Shown: positions 1-8,450 of the stretch, piece by piece
Layout of the letters: the number at the start of each line of letters is the position of its first letter
Position numbering within the stretch: the first letter of the stretch is position 1
Assembly: GCF_002104995.1 (NCBI RefSeq)
Contig: NW_024468435.1
Location: 1 to 20,237, forward strand
From: Linderina pennispora
Taxonomy: Eukaryota; Kickxellomycota; Kickxellomycetes; Kickxellales; Kickxellaceae
Direction: 5' to 3'
DNA length: 20,237 nt
The notes under the pieces: generated by a model
Seen by the model: the letters and a program-made list of their open reading frames with translations, nothing else
The model's database searches: none
Told to the model about the DNA's origin: nothing
Translations under genes and position numbers: made by a program

Positions 1-180
1 CGCCGGCGGCTACGATGCTATCTACTGTGTTGCGCTAAGCGATGATGCCAGCCGGCGCGTGGAGGAGCTTGGGCCCAGTGGACCGAGATGAGCGTCGGTC
101 CCTTGCTGGCAAACCAGGCGTCCAGCGGCGTCTGCGCGCTCGATCCCGCGGCATACCCTGAGATCACCTCCAAGCTATGA
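1..180 (+). CDS. ERG8: Phosphomevalonate kinase, C-terminal end (partial, one frame break)
   Basis: This is the 3' end of the gene for phosphomevalonate kinase, the GHMP-family enzyme that phosphorylates mevalonate-5-phosphate in the cytosolic mevalonate/ergosterol pathway. The window opens inside the conserved C-terminal glycine motif: reading from base 2 gives AGGYDAIYCVAL, matching the GAGGYDAI motif near the end of yeast Erg8. The frame continues to VEEL and then breaks at about 70-73. The next frame reads WAQWTEMSVGPLLANQ and ends with DPAAYPEITSKL and a TGA at 178-180. One base appears to be missing at CTTGGGCCC; restoring the frame gives a length after the motif similar to other fungal Erg8 proteins. 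The first base completes a codon from outside the window. An AATAAA follows 25 bases after the stop. Family assignment rests on about 60 residues, so it is good but not certain. Confidence 0.8.
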
Positions 181-195
181 GACGTGTTATTTTCA

Positions 196-217
196 AAATG
201 TGGAAATAAATGTGGAA
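196..217. repeat. 10-bp direct repeat with AATAAA in a 39-bp convergent gap
   Basis: AAATGTGGAA occurs at 196-205 and again at 208-217. The AATAAA at 205-210 on the plus strand lies across the two copies and is a plausible poly(A) signal for the ERG8 transcript. The interval between the ERG8 and RPC40 stop codons is only 39 bases, so the two transcripts probably overlap at their 3' ends. The role of the repeat is unknown. Confidence 0.5.
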
Positions 218-219
218 CT

Positions 220-1258
220 TTACTCCTCGTCGTCCTCGCTGTTCTTGCCAATGTTGGCCAGCGCATTCTGCACAATGTCGCACTTCTCCACCAGCACATC
301 AATAGCCTGGGCAACCAGCTCCTCTGGTGCAATAATGCCCGTCGATTCGACATTGAAGATGAAGTGGTCGCGCACACGCGTCAAGCGCACCTTGCCTTCA
401 AACTCCTTGTGTCTCAGCACCTCCCGGCTCACAGTGTCCTTGCGCGGGTTGACCACCTTTGCCTTCCGCACGCCACCCTCCTCGACGACTTCAACGACAC
501 CAGGCGCGAAGCAGCTCTTGAACAGCTCCGCATCATCGCCGGTAATATCCTCGAGGATCTGAATCTCAGGCAGCAGACGGTACGAGGCTGTGGCCACCGG
601 CGAGAATTTGGCATGGTCCTTGCCGACGCCCTTTTCGCAGTGCATCTCACACGAGATCGACTGGCCCGGGCGCAGCTTCGTGATCAGAATGTCGTCGTGG
701 ATCGGCTTGATCGGCTTATCGGCAACCTCTCTGCCTGGTCACCCTTGGGGTCCCACACAAGGTCGCGCGAGTACACAGCGCTGTTCACGTACTTCTTCTT
801 CGGGTCAGCCTCATCATCCGCTGCCTCGTTGTTCTTCGAGCACGCAATTTCCAGCTTAAACACAACGGTGTTTTGATCGGTCGGCAAGTCTGTCGGCCGC
901 TTCCACTGGAACGCTGTCGGATCCGCGTTGATTGGAATCAGACCCAGGCGGTGTGCAAGAACCTCGTCCTGCACGATACCCGTGTTGTTGATCATGTACA
1001 CCTTCTCGATGGCCACCGTCGGCACCTCAGCAATCATAATCCGCCGCAGCGCGTTGGCAATGGACGAGTCAACGCCGATAAGGTCAAACTCGATGTCTGT
1101 CGGTGTTACGCGCACAATCTTCACGTCAAACGAGTCCTTGAAGCTCGCGAGGTTGAACGGAAGCTCTTTCTCGTCAAAGCCCATCGGGAACTCAGCCCGT
1201 GGATGTTCTCCACACGATCCTCAAGGATCACAACCCGGTTGCGGTCTGCCAGCGACAT
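220..1258 (-). CDS. RPC40: DNA-directed RNA polymerases I and III subunit AC40 (RPAC1), two frame breaks
   Basis: The product is the alpha-like assembly subunit shared by RNA polymerases I and III; it pairs with AC19 in the nucleus. The start ATG at 1258 gives [20 protein letters not shown]. The alpha-type dimerisation core is unmistakable: [20 protein letters not shown], followed by [20 protein letters not shown]. The C-terminal half holds [20 protein letters not shown] and SYRLLPEI, then an acidic tail ending EDDEE and TAA. Two single-base losses break the frame. At about 1196-1199 (GGG run), restoring the frame gives HGAEFPMGF. At about 724-726 (TT), it gives [20 protein letters not shown]. 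With both corrected the protein is about 346 residues, the usual size for this subunit. It lies tail-to-tail with ERG8 and head-to-tail with the ataxin-10 gene (159-bp gap). It is distinguished from Pol II Rpb3 by these core motifs. Confidence 0.95.
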
Positions 1259-1417
1259 TGTATCGAAATGCTGTTTTGTAGTAAATGTGTATAGTGAACA
1301 AGCAAGTGAGAGCTGCTGTTGAATTGGAGCCGCTGTCGGTTTTGAAACTGCAAAAACTTTTTAAGCGGTGGTGGTGGCAAGGCGCGTTTTTTTTTTATGA
1401 AATCACCGATCAGCCAA
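1259..1417 (-). promoter_or_regulatory. RPC40 upstream interval with a T/A homopolymer
   Basis: This 159-bp gap must hold both the 3' end of the ataxin-10 gene and the promoter of RPC40. It contains an uninterrupted run of ten T on the plus strand starting near 1387 (A on the coding strand), about 130 bp upstream of the RPC40 start. Poly(dA:dT) tracts commonly exclude nucleosomes at fungal promoters. No clear TATA element is visible. Confidence 0.35.
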
Positions 1418-2941
1418 TTATGATCTGCGCCGTTTCTTTGCGATGTCTTCGCTGTCGGCTGGTGAAATGCTCACCTTGCCGTCGTCGCCAACCGTCGCCG
1501 CTACACCTGCCTTCTCCAGCTGCGGATCGTGGGCCATCTCCATAGCACTCATCTTGCTCACGTAGTCCTGGTTCGCCTGGTTTCCTTCCAGCAAGTTGCG
1601 CACCGCGACACTGCATGTTCCTTGATGTACGGGTGATTCTCGTCAATCCGCATGTGGTCGAGCACCAGCGCCAGCCCATCCAGTTCACGCATCAGATCCT
1701 GCACCTGCACATTGTGGTGTGCGGCATTGGAAATAATCCTGATCAGATCGCGCTTAAACATGAACAGGCGTGCCACAGAACTGTCAGTCTCGCCGCTGGC
1801 TGCCCTAGCCTCCTGCTCGCTAGCCCGCTCGATCCTGGGCAGATGCCTGTTGAGTAGGCCAAGCAAGCGTACAATGCTATGTAGAGTCTTTTGCTCGACC
1901 AGCATACTTGTCATAGATGCGTCTCCTAGCTCCGTCACTGTGCCCAATATCGACACAAGTGCGCTGAAGCTACGGTGTGTGTCGACCACTCCGTCCATTC
2001 TCCATGTCGCTGTTGCTGCTTATATTGTACACCTCGGCGGTAACTTCCCAGATATCCACTAGCAGCGCCTCAATCTGGCCAGCAAGGTCGTAATGATGCG
2101 GATCTGATCCAGGGTGATGGCTGCAGCTAGCTGTTGGTTTTTGTTTTCGTTGCAGAACACTGCCAGAGCGTCAAGGAGACCGTACTGCTCGACCGACACC
2201 TCATTACCAATGATAGGTGGTAGCTGGCCAGCTGAAATCACCTGGTCAAGCACAGCATACAAGACGTTCTTCAGCTCCGATTCGTCATCTTCGTTCTCGC
2301 CAAACATCTCTCCAATCTTGCTCACCACCAGCCGGCCAGCGTCGCTCTGACACAGCAGTTCGGTTGCTGGGAGATCGTCCTTAATAGAGTTAAGGATCAG
2401 TACCAGACACGCCATGTTCGTCCTGCTATTGACCGATGCCAGCAAGTACCATATCATCGTGTTCATTGGTGACGCTGACGGTGCCAGTTCAGTTTCAAAC
2501 AAAGAACGCTGGATTTTCTTGTTTCCAGTAGCAATATTGGACAACGCCTGCGCAGCAAACGACACGCATTTCATTGCTTCCGGGCATGTAATCTCGCGTA
2601 CCACAAGTTGGTGAATGATTCGGGAGATATACGCGAGAATGCCAGCATCGAAGGCGCTGTCCTGGTTTGCCTTGTTCATCGCTGCCGAGTTGCGAATGAA
2701 TATACACAGATCCCCAAGCCCCTCGGACCTAATCGCTGTCAAGGTATCATGTGCATCCTCTAAGGATCCAATGTCAGACAGGTCGAATAACGCCTTGACA
2801 TCTGTCCACACTGCCGAGCCAACCACTGTCGAGATGTGCGGCCCGGGACGGATGTGGCGAATTCAGTTTCAGCTGAGCGCACTTGTCACGAAACACTACC
2901 AGCCGCTCTAACACTTGGTGATCTAGGTTTTCCTCGTCCAT
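1418..2941 (-). CDS. Ataxin-10 domain protein (Ctr86-like), four frame breaks
   Basis: This is a helical-repeat protein of the ataxin-10/Ctr86 family, cytoplasmic scaffolds of armadillo-like repeats; the molecular role in fungi is poorly defined. The N-terminus is MDEENLDHQVLERLVVFRDK, from an ATG at 2941. The C-terminal ataxin-10 signature is clear: FKRDLIRIISNAAHHNVQVQ, then DLMRELDGLALVLDHMRIDE, then HPYIKEHAV and, after a break, AVRNLLEGNQANQDY. Frame breaks lie near 2841-2850, 2084-2085, 1998-2000 and 1608. At 1608 restoring one T gives HAVFAVRNLLEG, as in the family. Between the second and third breaks the open frame reads LAGQIEALLVDIWEVTAEVY. Corrected length is about 507 residues, in the range for the family. 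The tail AKKRRRS ends at TAA 1418-1420. Family identity is firm; the exact sequence at the first break is uncertain. Confidence 0.88.
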
Positions 2942-3432
2942 GCTGATAGTAAAAGTGATGCTTGAAACACAACCGGTTGAAGTAAGCAACGAGGCACAAA
3001 AAAATGTAAATTTGAGCTTTGACGTCTAGTAAATTTGGACATCAAAATGGGTTTGGGCCCAGAAACATGAGCTGTACGATTGAGCACCTTGTGTGGCTGT
3101 CGATCTGGATACTCAGATGAACACAGCACTGCGCTATTCGGAGTACATTTCGAACACTGCCTTACACAACCGTGCACATTATCAAGTACATTTCTCAATT
3201 GCATTAAATGTGGCTTCCATGTATCCGACCAGCATCGCATGGCGATAAGCAACGGAGTCGGCGAAATAGGAGCTTGATATTGGAGTTATTCTCGGCCGCA
3301 TTTGGCACCGGGCGTGCCACAGGAGACAACTGTCCGGTATGCGACGCTCCAAAGGAGGCGCTCCACGAACAGTCGCCGTAAAAGTACGAGCCCAGCAATT
3401 TGACTTAACGACCTTGCATATGATTTCCCCAA
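2942..3432. other. Intergenic interval, 5' of the ataxin-10 gene
   Basis: This 491-bp stretch lies between the ataxin-10 start and the HIRAN gene stop, both on the minus strand. It holds only short open frames with no family resemblance. A GACGTC palindrome (CRE-like core) sits at 3021-3026, about 80 bp upstream of the ataxin-10 ATG, and is a plausible activator site. The minus-strand stretch 3182-3436 stays open for 84 codons, but I see no domain or convincing coding character in it. Confidence 0.4.
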
Positions 3433-4336
3433 TCACTTGCCCAGCATTTTCGCAACTCTGACTACCTCAATCAGGGATTTCCAGTGATTATGGATTCGAA
3501 TACCTAGATGAAAACGATAATCCTCAAATCCAGCATCTCGAACAGCCCAGCCAGATCAACTGACTCGCACTCGTCGCGGATCGATGTCCGGTCCAGCACG
3601 ACCATCGACCAGAGCCCGGGACCTGACCTGGTAACAACCAGAGCCGCATCGGAAAAGTGGGTCAGGGTGATTTGGCTGCTTGCCTTACCAGGATCGGCTA
3701 GCGAGCGCTTGAACACCAAGCACCCGAGTGCCTGCATTGCCGGTCTGCTATTGCTGAGGTTGACCCAGCTCTGGATGCCTCGAGCAGTAGTGATTACAAG
3801 AATCCTGTCTTTGCCACTGGACCTGCTGATCTGGTCAGCAATGGCTTGCATTGCGTCATCATGCAGAGACATGCTGAGGGGAGTGTCAGGACGACCGGTG
3901 CTAGATCGAACATCCATCTGCCACAGGTACCAGTACGAGCCCAGGTGGGCACGGAGCTGCTCAGCCATACGCACTGGGGCGGCAATGGATAAATGGACTG
4001 GTGTTGTGTACGCATTCCCGACTCCTGCAACTGTGCCTACACAGGTCAGAATGGTGAGTTGCATGGCAAAGCAGTTCTAGTTGCAAATGCATGCTGTGCC
4101 TTACCATTCACCGTGCAAACAAGAGTGTCGATGCATGGTGCCAGGATCTCTGCTAGCCAGCGTGGCAGGTGCCCGGTCTTCTCAAAGCTGCTATTATAGA
4201 CGCCGATAGCGTTGGCATCATGGGTGTTGCTGGGCTCGCGCCTCAGCTCGATGCATTCGCAGACCGATGTCAGCCCTGTGTAGTACTGCCGCCCGACGAC
4301 ATGTGATTTGAACTGCCCGTGGACAACTGACGCCAT
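3433..4336 (-). CDS. Stand-alone HIRAN-domain protein, two exons, one frame break
   Basis: The protein carries an N-terminal HIRAN domain, the fold that in HLTF/Rad5 binds single-stranded 3' DNA ends, but has no SNF2 helicase or RING region. From the ATG at 4336 the reading is HVVGRQYYTG at residues 12-21, LRREPSNTHDANAIGVY at 31-47 and GHLPRWLAEILAP from 55. Exon 1 ends at 4105; a 68-nt intron (GTAAGG...TGTGTAG) joins VCTVNG to TVAGVGNAYTTPVHLSIAAP, restoring the final HIRAN strands. About 150 residues of unrecognised sequence follow (LITTARG-like strand region, SGPGLWSMVVLDRTS). The first frame ends at 3504, but adding one base near 3526-3529 continues into FEDYRFHLGIRIHNHWKSLI and a TGA at 3433-3435. 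Corrected length is about 278 residues. A DNA-repair or DNA-end role is inference from the domain alone. Confidence 0.82.
4037..4104 (-). other. Spliceosomal intron in the HIRAN gene
   Basis: On the coding strand the intron begins GTAAGG (4104 downward) and ends TGTGTAG (4039-4037), with CTGAC shortly before the acceptor as a likely branch site. It is 68 nt long, phase 1. Removing it fuses the two halves of the HIRAN domain in frame as VCTVNG-TVAGVG, which is the main support. Confidence 0.85.
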
Positions 4337-4769
4337 TATACAGATGCAGGTTGGTAGATGAGGAAGACAAAGGCAGCCGTTTGCCTCAAGAGCTCACTGC
4401 CAGTCGGCGCATTTTATGTGCCACCGAACAGCGCGTTCAGTAAAAGCAGTCAGATCACGTGCGCTCCCACTATCACTGCTGGCCAGCCGCCCCATGCGGC
4501 TGCGGCTAAATTGCCAGCGCTGTAGCGGAGAAAGTGGAGAAAAAATCGATCAAAAAAAGCATCGATTCTGCCACGGTTGTAAGTCGTCACTTGAGCGCTG
4601 CAATCGCTAGAGGGCCGCTCGCTTCTGAGCGGCGGTCCGTGTTTCGTATATCGCAGATGCGGGGACATATAAAGGAACCGGGCCGCAAATTCCAATTTGC
4701 CTTCCGAGCCGAAGCTCCTCGTATATCTCGCAACACACGCACACACACACACACACACCAGATACATAC
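4337..4769. promoter_or_regulatory. Divergent promoter between HIRAN gene (-) and F-box-like gene (+)
   Basis: The interval separates two divergently transcribed genes. It contains a CACGTG E-box at 4456-4461 and two short perfect inverted repeats: AGCCGC-5-GCGGCT (4485-4501) and GCCGCTC-6-GAGCGGC (4614-4633). A TATAAA lies at 4668-4673 in the plus orientation, about 100 bp before the first ATG (4770) and 300 bp before the preferred F-box start. A CA repeat lies between the TATA and that first ATG. The TATA orientation suggests it serves the F-box-like gene. Binding factors are not known. Confidence 0.5.
4733..4758. repeat. (AC)n microsatellite in the 5' leader of the F-box-like gene
   Basis: An AC dinucleotide run, pure for nine units at 4741-4758 and preceded by three further units and one interruption. 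It lies downstream of the TATAAA at 4668, so it would be within the transcript leader or at the transcription start. Confidence 0.8.
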
Positions 4770-4871
4770 ATGAATACAACAAGGAGTCAATTCACCGCCT
4801 TGGAGCGGGAGGATCTGTCGATTAGGCCGCCACCGGAGCTGCTGTTGAGCCCAGGTGCTTGGTGTGCGTGA
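4770..4871 (+). CDS. Upstream ORF of 33 codons in the F-box-like gene leader
   Basis: The first ATG after the TATA box opens a 33-residue frame starting MNTTRSQFTALEREDLSIRP and ending at TGA 4869-4871. It is in the same frame as the main F-box-like protein but separated by this stop. It may act as a translation-attenuating upstream ORF. Alternatively it could be a short first coding exon spliced past the stop: GT dinucleotides lie at 4854 and 4863, and CAG acceptors lie near 4983. The sequence alone does not decide between these. No homology is recognised. Confidence 0.35.
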   Translation: MNTTRSQFTALEREDLSIRPPPELLLSPGAWCA

Positions 4872-4970
4872 AGAGCGTCTGCCAAGCAATTGGCGCACTT
4901 TCTTTTCTCCACTTTCGCAACGCTCACCAGTCTGCTGTTTTTATTTTTGCTTTCTACGACCTCGCATTCC

Positions 4971-6533
4971 ATGTCGAATTCGCAGCTCTCGCTCAGTCAG
5001 CTCGCTGGGGGAGATGTCCTAAGGCAGGCTCTGAGCATCGTGTATGGCGACATTGCATACAGACGGTTTAACCTCGACGAGTACCGCATTGTTGCCGAAC
5101 TGGCCACCGTCTGCCGCACCTGGCACCTGGCTCTGGGCAAGTACCTTTACCGCACAGCATTCATCGAGCGTGTCTTTACGGATGGCACCACCGACGGCGA
5201 CGGAGGATCCAAAAAGTCCAAGTTCGTGACCAATATTGGTGCTATAGTTGCTGCAGGCATGTCCGGCCACACACAGCACATCAGGACGCGAGCCATCATG
5301 CGGCCAGTGAGAACACCGCGGTTCGACCGGATGCTCGAGTTCTGTGGGTTCGGGTCCGCCGACTGGGGCTCGGTCAGGACCATCTCGTTCAGGGCGGCAT
5401 TTAGAGACGACCGGAATGCCCCTGTTGATGAGTATGCCCAGGAATCCGCTGCCTACCTCATCCGGCATCTGCCAGGGCTCACAGACATTAAGGGCAGTGT
5501 CTCCATCTACTCGCCGGTCATCAGCGGGATCTATTCACGCCTATTGCACCACTTCATGCCCCAGCTCAATATGCTCATCATCGGCAAGCACCTGTCAAAA
5601 TTCAAGCTCGACCAGTTTCCTGAGAGCATTACAGTTATAGAACTTGATGCACGCTCGCTGGCCCAGGCTGAGGGCATTCCTCGTGTCCTAGCTGCACCAC
5701 TGCGGACAATGACCATCACCAACGCCAACAGTGACTTTTCGTGGGATCTGTTTGTCGGACCTGCCTCTGGTTGCCTCGAGTTTCCCAGCCTGGCGAATCT
5801 TAGTCTGAGCTGCCAGGAGGGCCAGATCCCGCTCAAGCTCGACAGTAGCCAGATCAACGCAAGGTTCCCACGCCTCCGGACTCTGCACATTGGGCGCCCA
5901 AGCTCCTTCTTTACGGACCCCTGTGCTGTTCTCGGAGGCTTACGTCTGGAATCATTGACTATCTACGAGGACATTAGTCGCCTTGGGAAATTCGACCCGC
6001 GACTGATTATTGACTTGAAGCATCTTGAGATTGAGACGGCGAATGGTATAATCCAGCTGAATGACGCCTGGAATGTGGCCATATCACAGCTGCTCGCAAC
6101 AGAGTCGCAGGTCAGAGCGGCTAAGCTGAGCCTCCTACCATCGCCATCGCCATTCAGCGGAACTGTCAGATGGCCATATCTTCAGAAGCTGGAGCTCAAC
6201 GTGATGAGATATGACTGGGAGGGATACGAGCGGCTTATATCGCAACTGCCGTGTCTCAGGAGCCTGAGGATTGGACACGGGAGCAGTGATTACCATGCTG
6301 AACCGCTTGGTGAACCCAGCGATGTTAAGAGCCCTATCAGCACAAGCCTAGAAAAGCTGGTCATTGATAGCGCAGACTATTCAGTAGGCAGCCATTTGCC
6401 GTGGGTAGAACAGCTGGTGCTGCGAATTCCCTCGCTGATGACTCTGTGGGTCCCACCAAATGACAAGCCATACTTTGTCGGGCTGATAGCCTTACACAAA
6501 CGGGATATTTGTGTCAACGACTACGAAGAGTAG
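4971..6533 (+). CDS. F-box-like / leucine-rich repeat protein (copy 1)
   Basis: A 520-residue protein of the F-box-like plus irregular LRR type common in Kickxellales fungi. F-box proteins usually link substrates to SCF ubiquitin ligases through Skp1, but no substrate can be inferred. The F-box-like segment covers about residues 10-60 (QLAGGDVLRQALSIVYGDIA, then VCRTWHLALGKYLYRTAF). The rest alternates leucine-rich strands such as FPSLANLSLSC, FPRLRTLHIG and LKHLEIETAN. I chose the ATG at 4971 because F-box-like proteins begin just before this segment. The same frame is open from an ATG at 4890, which would add 27 residues rich in Phe and Leu that resemble a signal peptide. That stretch is pyrimidine-rich DNA typical of a fungal leader. 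The frame is intact throughout, stop at 6531-6533. The GH-T/S-Q motif (residues about 100-110) is shared with the copy at 8451. Confidence 0.75.
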   Translation: MSNSQLSLSQLAGGDVLRQALSIVYGDIAYRRFNLDEYRIVAELATVCRTWHLALGKYLYRTAFIERVFTDGTTDGDGGSKKSKFVTNIGAIVAAGMSGHTQHIRTRAIMRPVRTPRFDRMLEFCGFGSADWGSVRTISFRAAFRDDRNAPVDEYAQESAAYLIRHLPGLTDIKGSVSIYSPVISGIYSRLLHHFMPQLNMLIIGKHLSKFKLDQFPESITVIELDARSLAQAEGIPRVLAAPLRTMTITNANSDFSWDLFVGPASGCLEFPSLANLSLSCQEGQIPLKLDSSQINARFPRLRTLHIGRPSSFFTDPCAVLGGLRLESLTIYEDISRLGKFDPRLIIDLKHLEIETANGIIQLNDAWNVAISQLLATESQVRAAKLSLLPSPSPFSGTVRWPYLQKLELNVMRYDWEGYERLISQLPCLRSLRIGHGSSDYHAEPLGEPSDVKSPISTSLEKLVIDSADYSVGSHLPWVEQLVLRIPSLMTLWVPPNDKPYFVGLIALHKRDICVNDYEE

Positions 6534-8450
6534 ATGAGTAAAATGGCTGATGCAGTCGAAATCCCCTCGCTACAGCAAACTGTGCAGGCCACGCAACGCC
6601 AGTAATATTAGAAATAGAGAGGTTGATTTGATGAAATGTTTATGAAGACTCCGCCAGAGGGCACCGAATCCAAAAGTATTTACAGTGGAAGATGGGATAA
6701 TGGTCTTGGTGAAGGATCTCTTGCAAAGGTTTGGTTTGTAAGGGTGGTCGAGCGTCTTGGTTTGGTGCTGATACTCTGGACTGCTAAAAGTATAAGAAAC
6801 CTATCCTATATCCATGCTCATTTGCCTCTCACCAGGCTCCATGGCTCCCAGGGGAGGAGAGGAACTCGGCGAATGGCCAAGGGCAGAGGGGGTATATATA
6901 TTCCCCATGCTCGTTTGCAGTTCACCAGGCACTACCACTTCAGAAAGTGGAAGGGTACCAGAGGGGAAGGGAAGGCTGAAGGATGAAAAATAGAAAGGAT
7001 TTTGAGAGAGCTAGAGAAGGAAGGAGGGGCTATGAACAGTGAGAACAGCATGTGTGTAGGCTGCTGAGGCACCATCCTCAAGCACAAAATGGATTTTCTT
7101 CAAAAAGTGCAAGTCACTGTGAAAGCCAAGTACCGAGGGCTGGACACTGCAGCTCCAGTACTAGTTCTGTTGAGGCTGCAGCTGGACCTTGGGATGAGAG
7201 TACCATTGTCCATAAGGAGCTGTACTGTGCGGATCTATTTCTATTGCCATCTATGCACATTTGGTGCATTCAAAAAGAGGAGGTGAAACAGCGAAAAACA
7301 AGGCATGTTGTGATACTGGTAACTTAACGTGGTATATAACTAGTGACAGTAAAGAAACTAAGGAGGGCTGCTGACGCGCTGGCGTGTACTGAACTATATA
7401 GTGGGGCCACTATACTCTTGCGTATGCACTGTGGCGTGGATCTAAGGATCAGGATCAGTTATGCAACAAGGCAGGTTTGCCTCTAAGCCGCCAGGAGCAA
7501 AAATGTTGATGAGTGAAAATACTGGCGAGGGGAAATTTTTTGGCATGACAGCAGCCGCTCAATTTCTCTATAGCGAGCGAGTCTCTCCCTGGAACCAAAG
7601 AAGTTCCCTGTTCACAAAAAACGCCTCAACACAGCTCAATAGACTTGATACCATCAATATATCCAATATGCTCTATAGAATTTCTGCAATCACATCCTGG
7701 CACTGCAAACAGGTAGAACACCTGGTACCAGTCGTCAGCGAGCCAAGGACTATCATCTGAAAAACAGCAGTCACCGACGGGGTAGACTGGCTAGTGTGGA
7801 TATGGACATAAAACTCGCTGAAGCCTTTACAGCATCAAACCCAGGATACCAGCGGTGGTATACATGACCCTTACGAATCCTAAACCACTCCTGAAATCTA
7901 TCCGTCAAAACACAGCTCCACCCAAACAACCTTCAGCTGTGCTTTTCGTCATGTCAGATCTAAGTGAGGATGAATTCAGGCTTCCTCAAAGTAAACAGCC
8001 GCGCCTTCTCATTCTCAAGAATAAACCCGCTCCTGACGGTGCTTTAATCATCCGGTGTCAACAGTCACCTCTTTCAAGAAAACATCATTTGCACATATAC
8101 CTTGTATTAATAGGCTTCAGTTAACTGTACAATAACAACATAAAAACTGCAAGTTGGCAAGAAACACTGGCCTGGAGAAGATATTGGAAAGCGCTTTTGT
8201 ATATCGGCTTGGCTAGTGAGTTGACTGAGTGCAGTAGCCAGCATCTTTTGTCGTACATTGGGGCCCATCTACAGGTGTGTCCTAAGGAGTAATACTCGCA
8301 GTTCTGCTGTCTGAACAAGCCGTATTCATTGCAACCCCATGACCTACCCTAACTAGCCGACTCCACATCAAGGAGATAAACTTTCATTTCAGTTGATTTT
8401 AAAATCTGTCCTCTACCTCTACCTCTATCATCAATCACATATTTGCTGCT
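6534..8450. other. 1.9-kb interval with no convincing gene
   Basis: Both strands contain only short open frames, the longest about 116 codons on the plus strand (6636-6986), without recognised domains or Met-to-stop structure that would suggest a real protein. The DNA is richer in A/T and homopurine runs than the flanking genes, with many AAAG/GGGAGG stretches around 6840-7040. A pair of 26-bp direct repeats lies at 6812 and 6905. The part 7460-8120 has fragments open in several frames on both strands and might be a decayed gene or retroelement, but I cannot identify it. The last ~100 bp before 8451 is pyrimidine-rich and is probably the promoter/leader of the next gene. Confidence 0.5.
6812..6930. 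repeat. Pair of 26-bp imperfect direct repeats
   Basis: CCATGCTCATTTGCCTCTCA (6812-6831, continuing CCAGGC to 6837) is repeated as CCATGCTCGTTTGCAGTTCA (6905-6924, continuing CCAGGC to 6930). The two copies match at 22 of 26 positions and are 93 bp apart. Each copy is preceded by a TATAT stretch (about 6807 and 6893). They could be remnants of a tandem duplication or paired regulatory sites. Confidence 0.55.

Noticed and set aside
184-876. Plus-strand open frame of 230 codons
   Set aside because: Antisense to RPC40, whose protein sequence is highly conserved on the minus strand.
3508-4080. Plus-strand open frame of 190 codons
   Set aside because: Antisense to exon 2 of the HIRAN gene; no family resemblance, whereas the minus strand completes the HIRAN fold.
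4890-4970. Signal peptide for the first F-box-like protein
   Set aside because: The 27 residues are encoded by pyrimidine-rich leader-like DNA, and a secreted F-box protein would be unexpected. The ATG at 4971 is preferred, though the extension is kept as a finding.
5340-5356. GGGTTCGGGTCC resembling a tRNA B-box
   Set aside because: It lies inside the intact F-box-like coding frame and there is no A-box or cloverleaf around it.
7461-7760. Open frame of 99 codons in the gene-free interval
   Set aside because: No recognisable domain, no supporting promoter context, and alternative frames on the other strand are equally open in parts.
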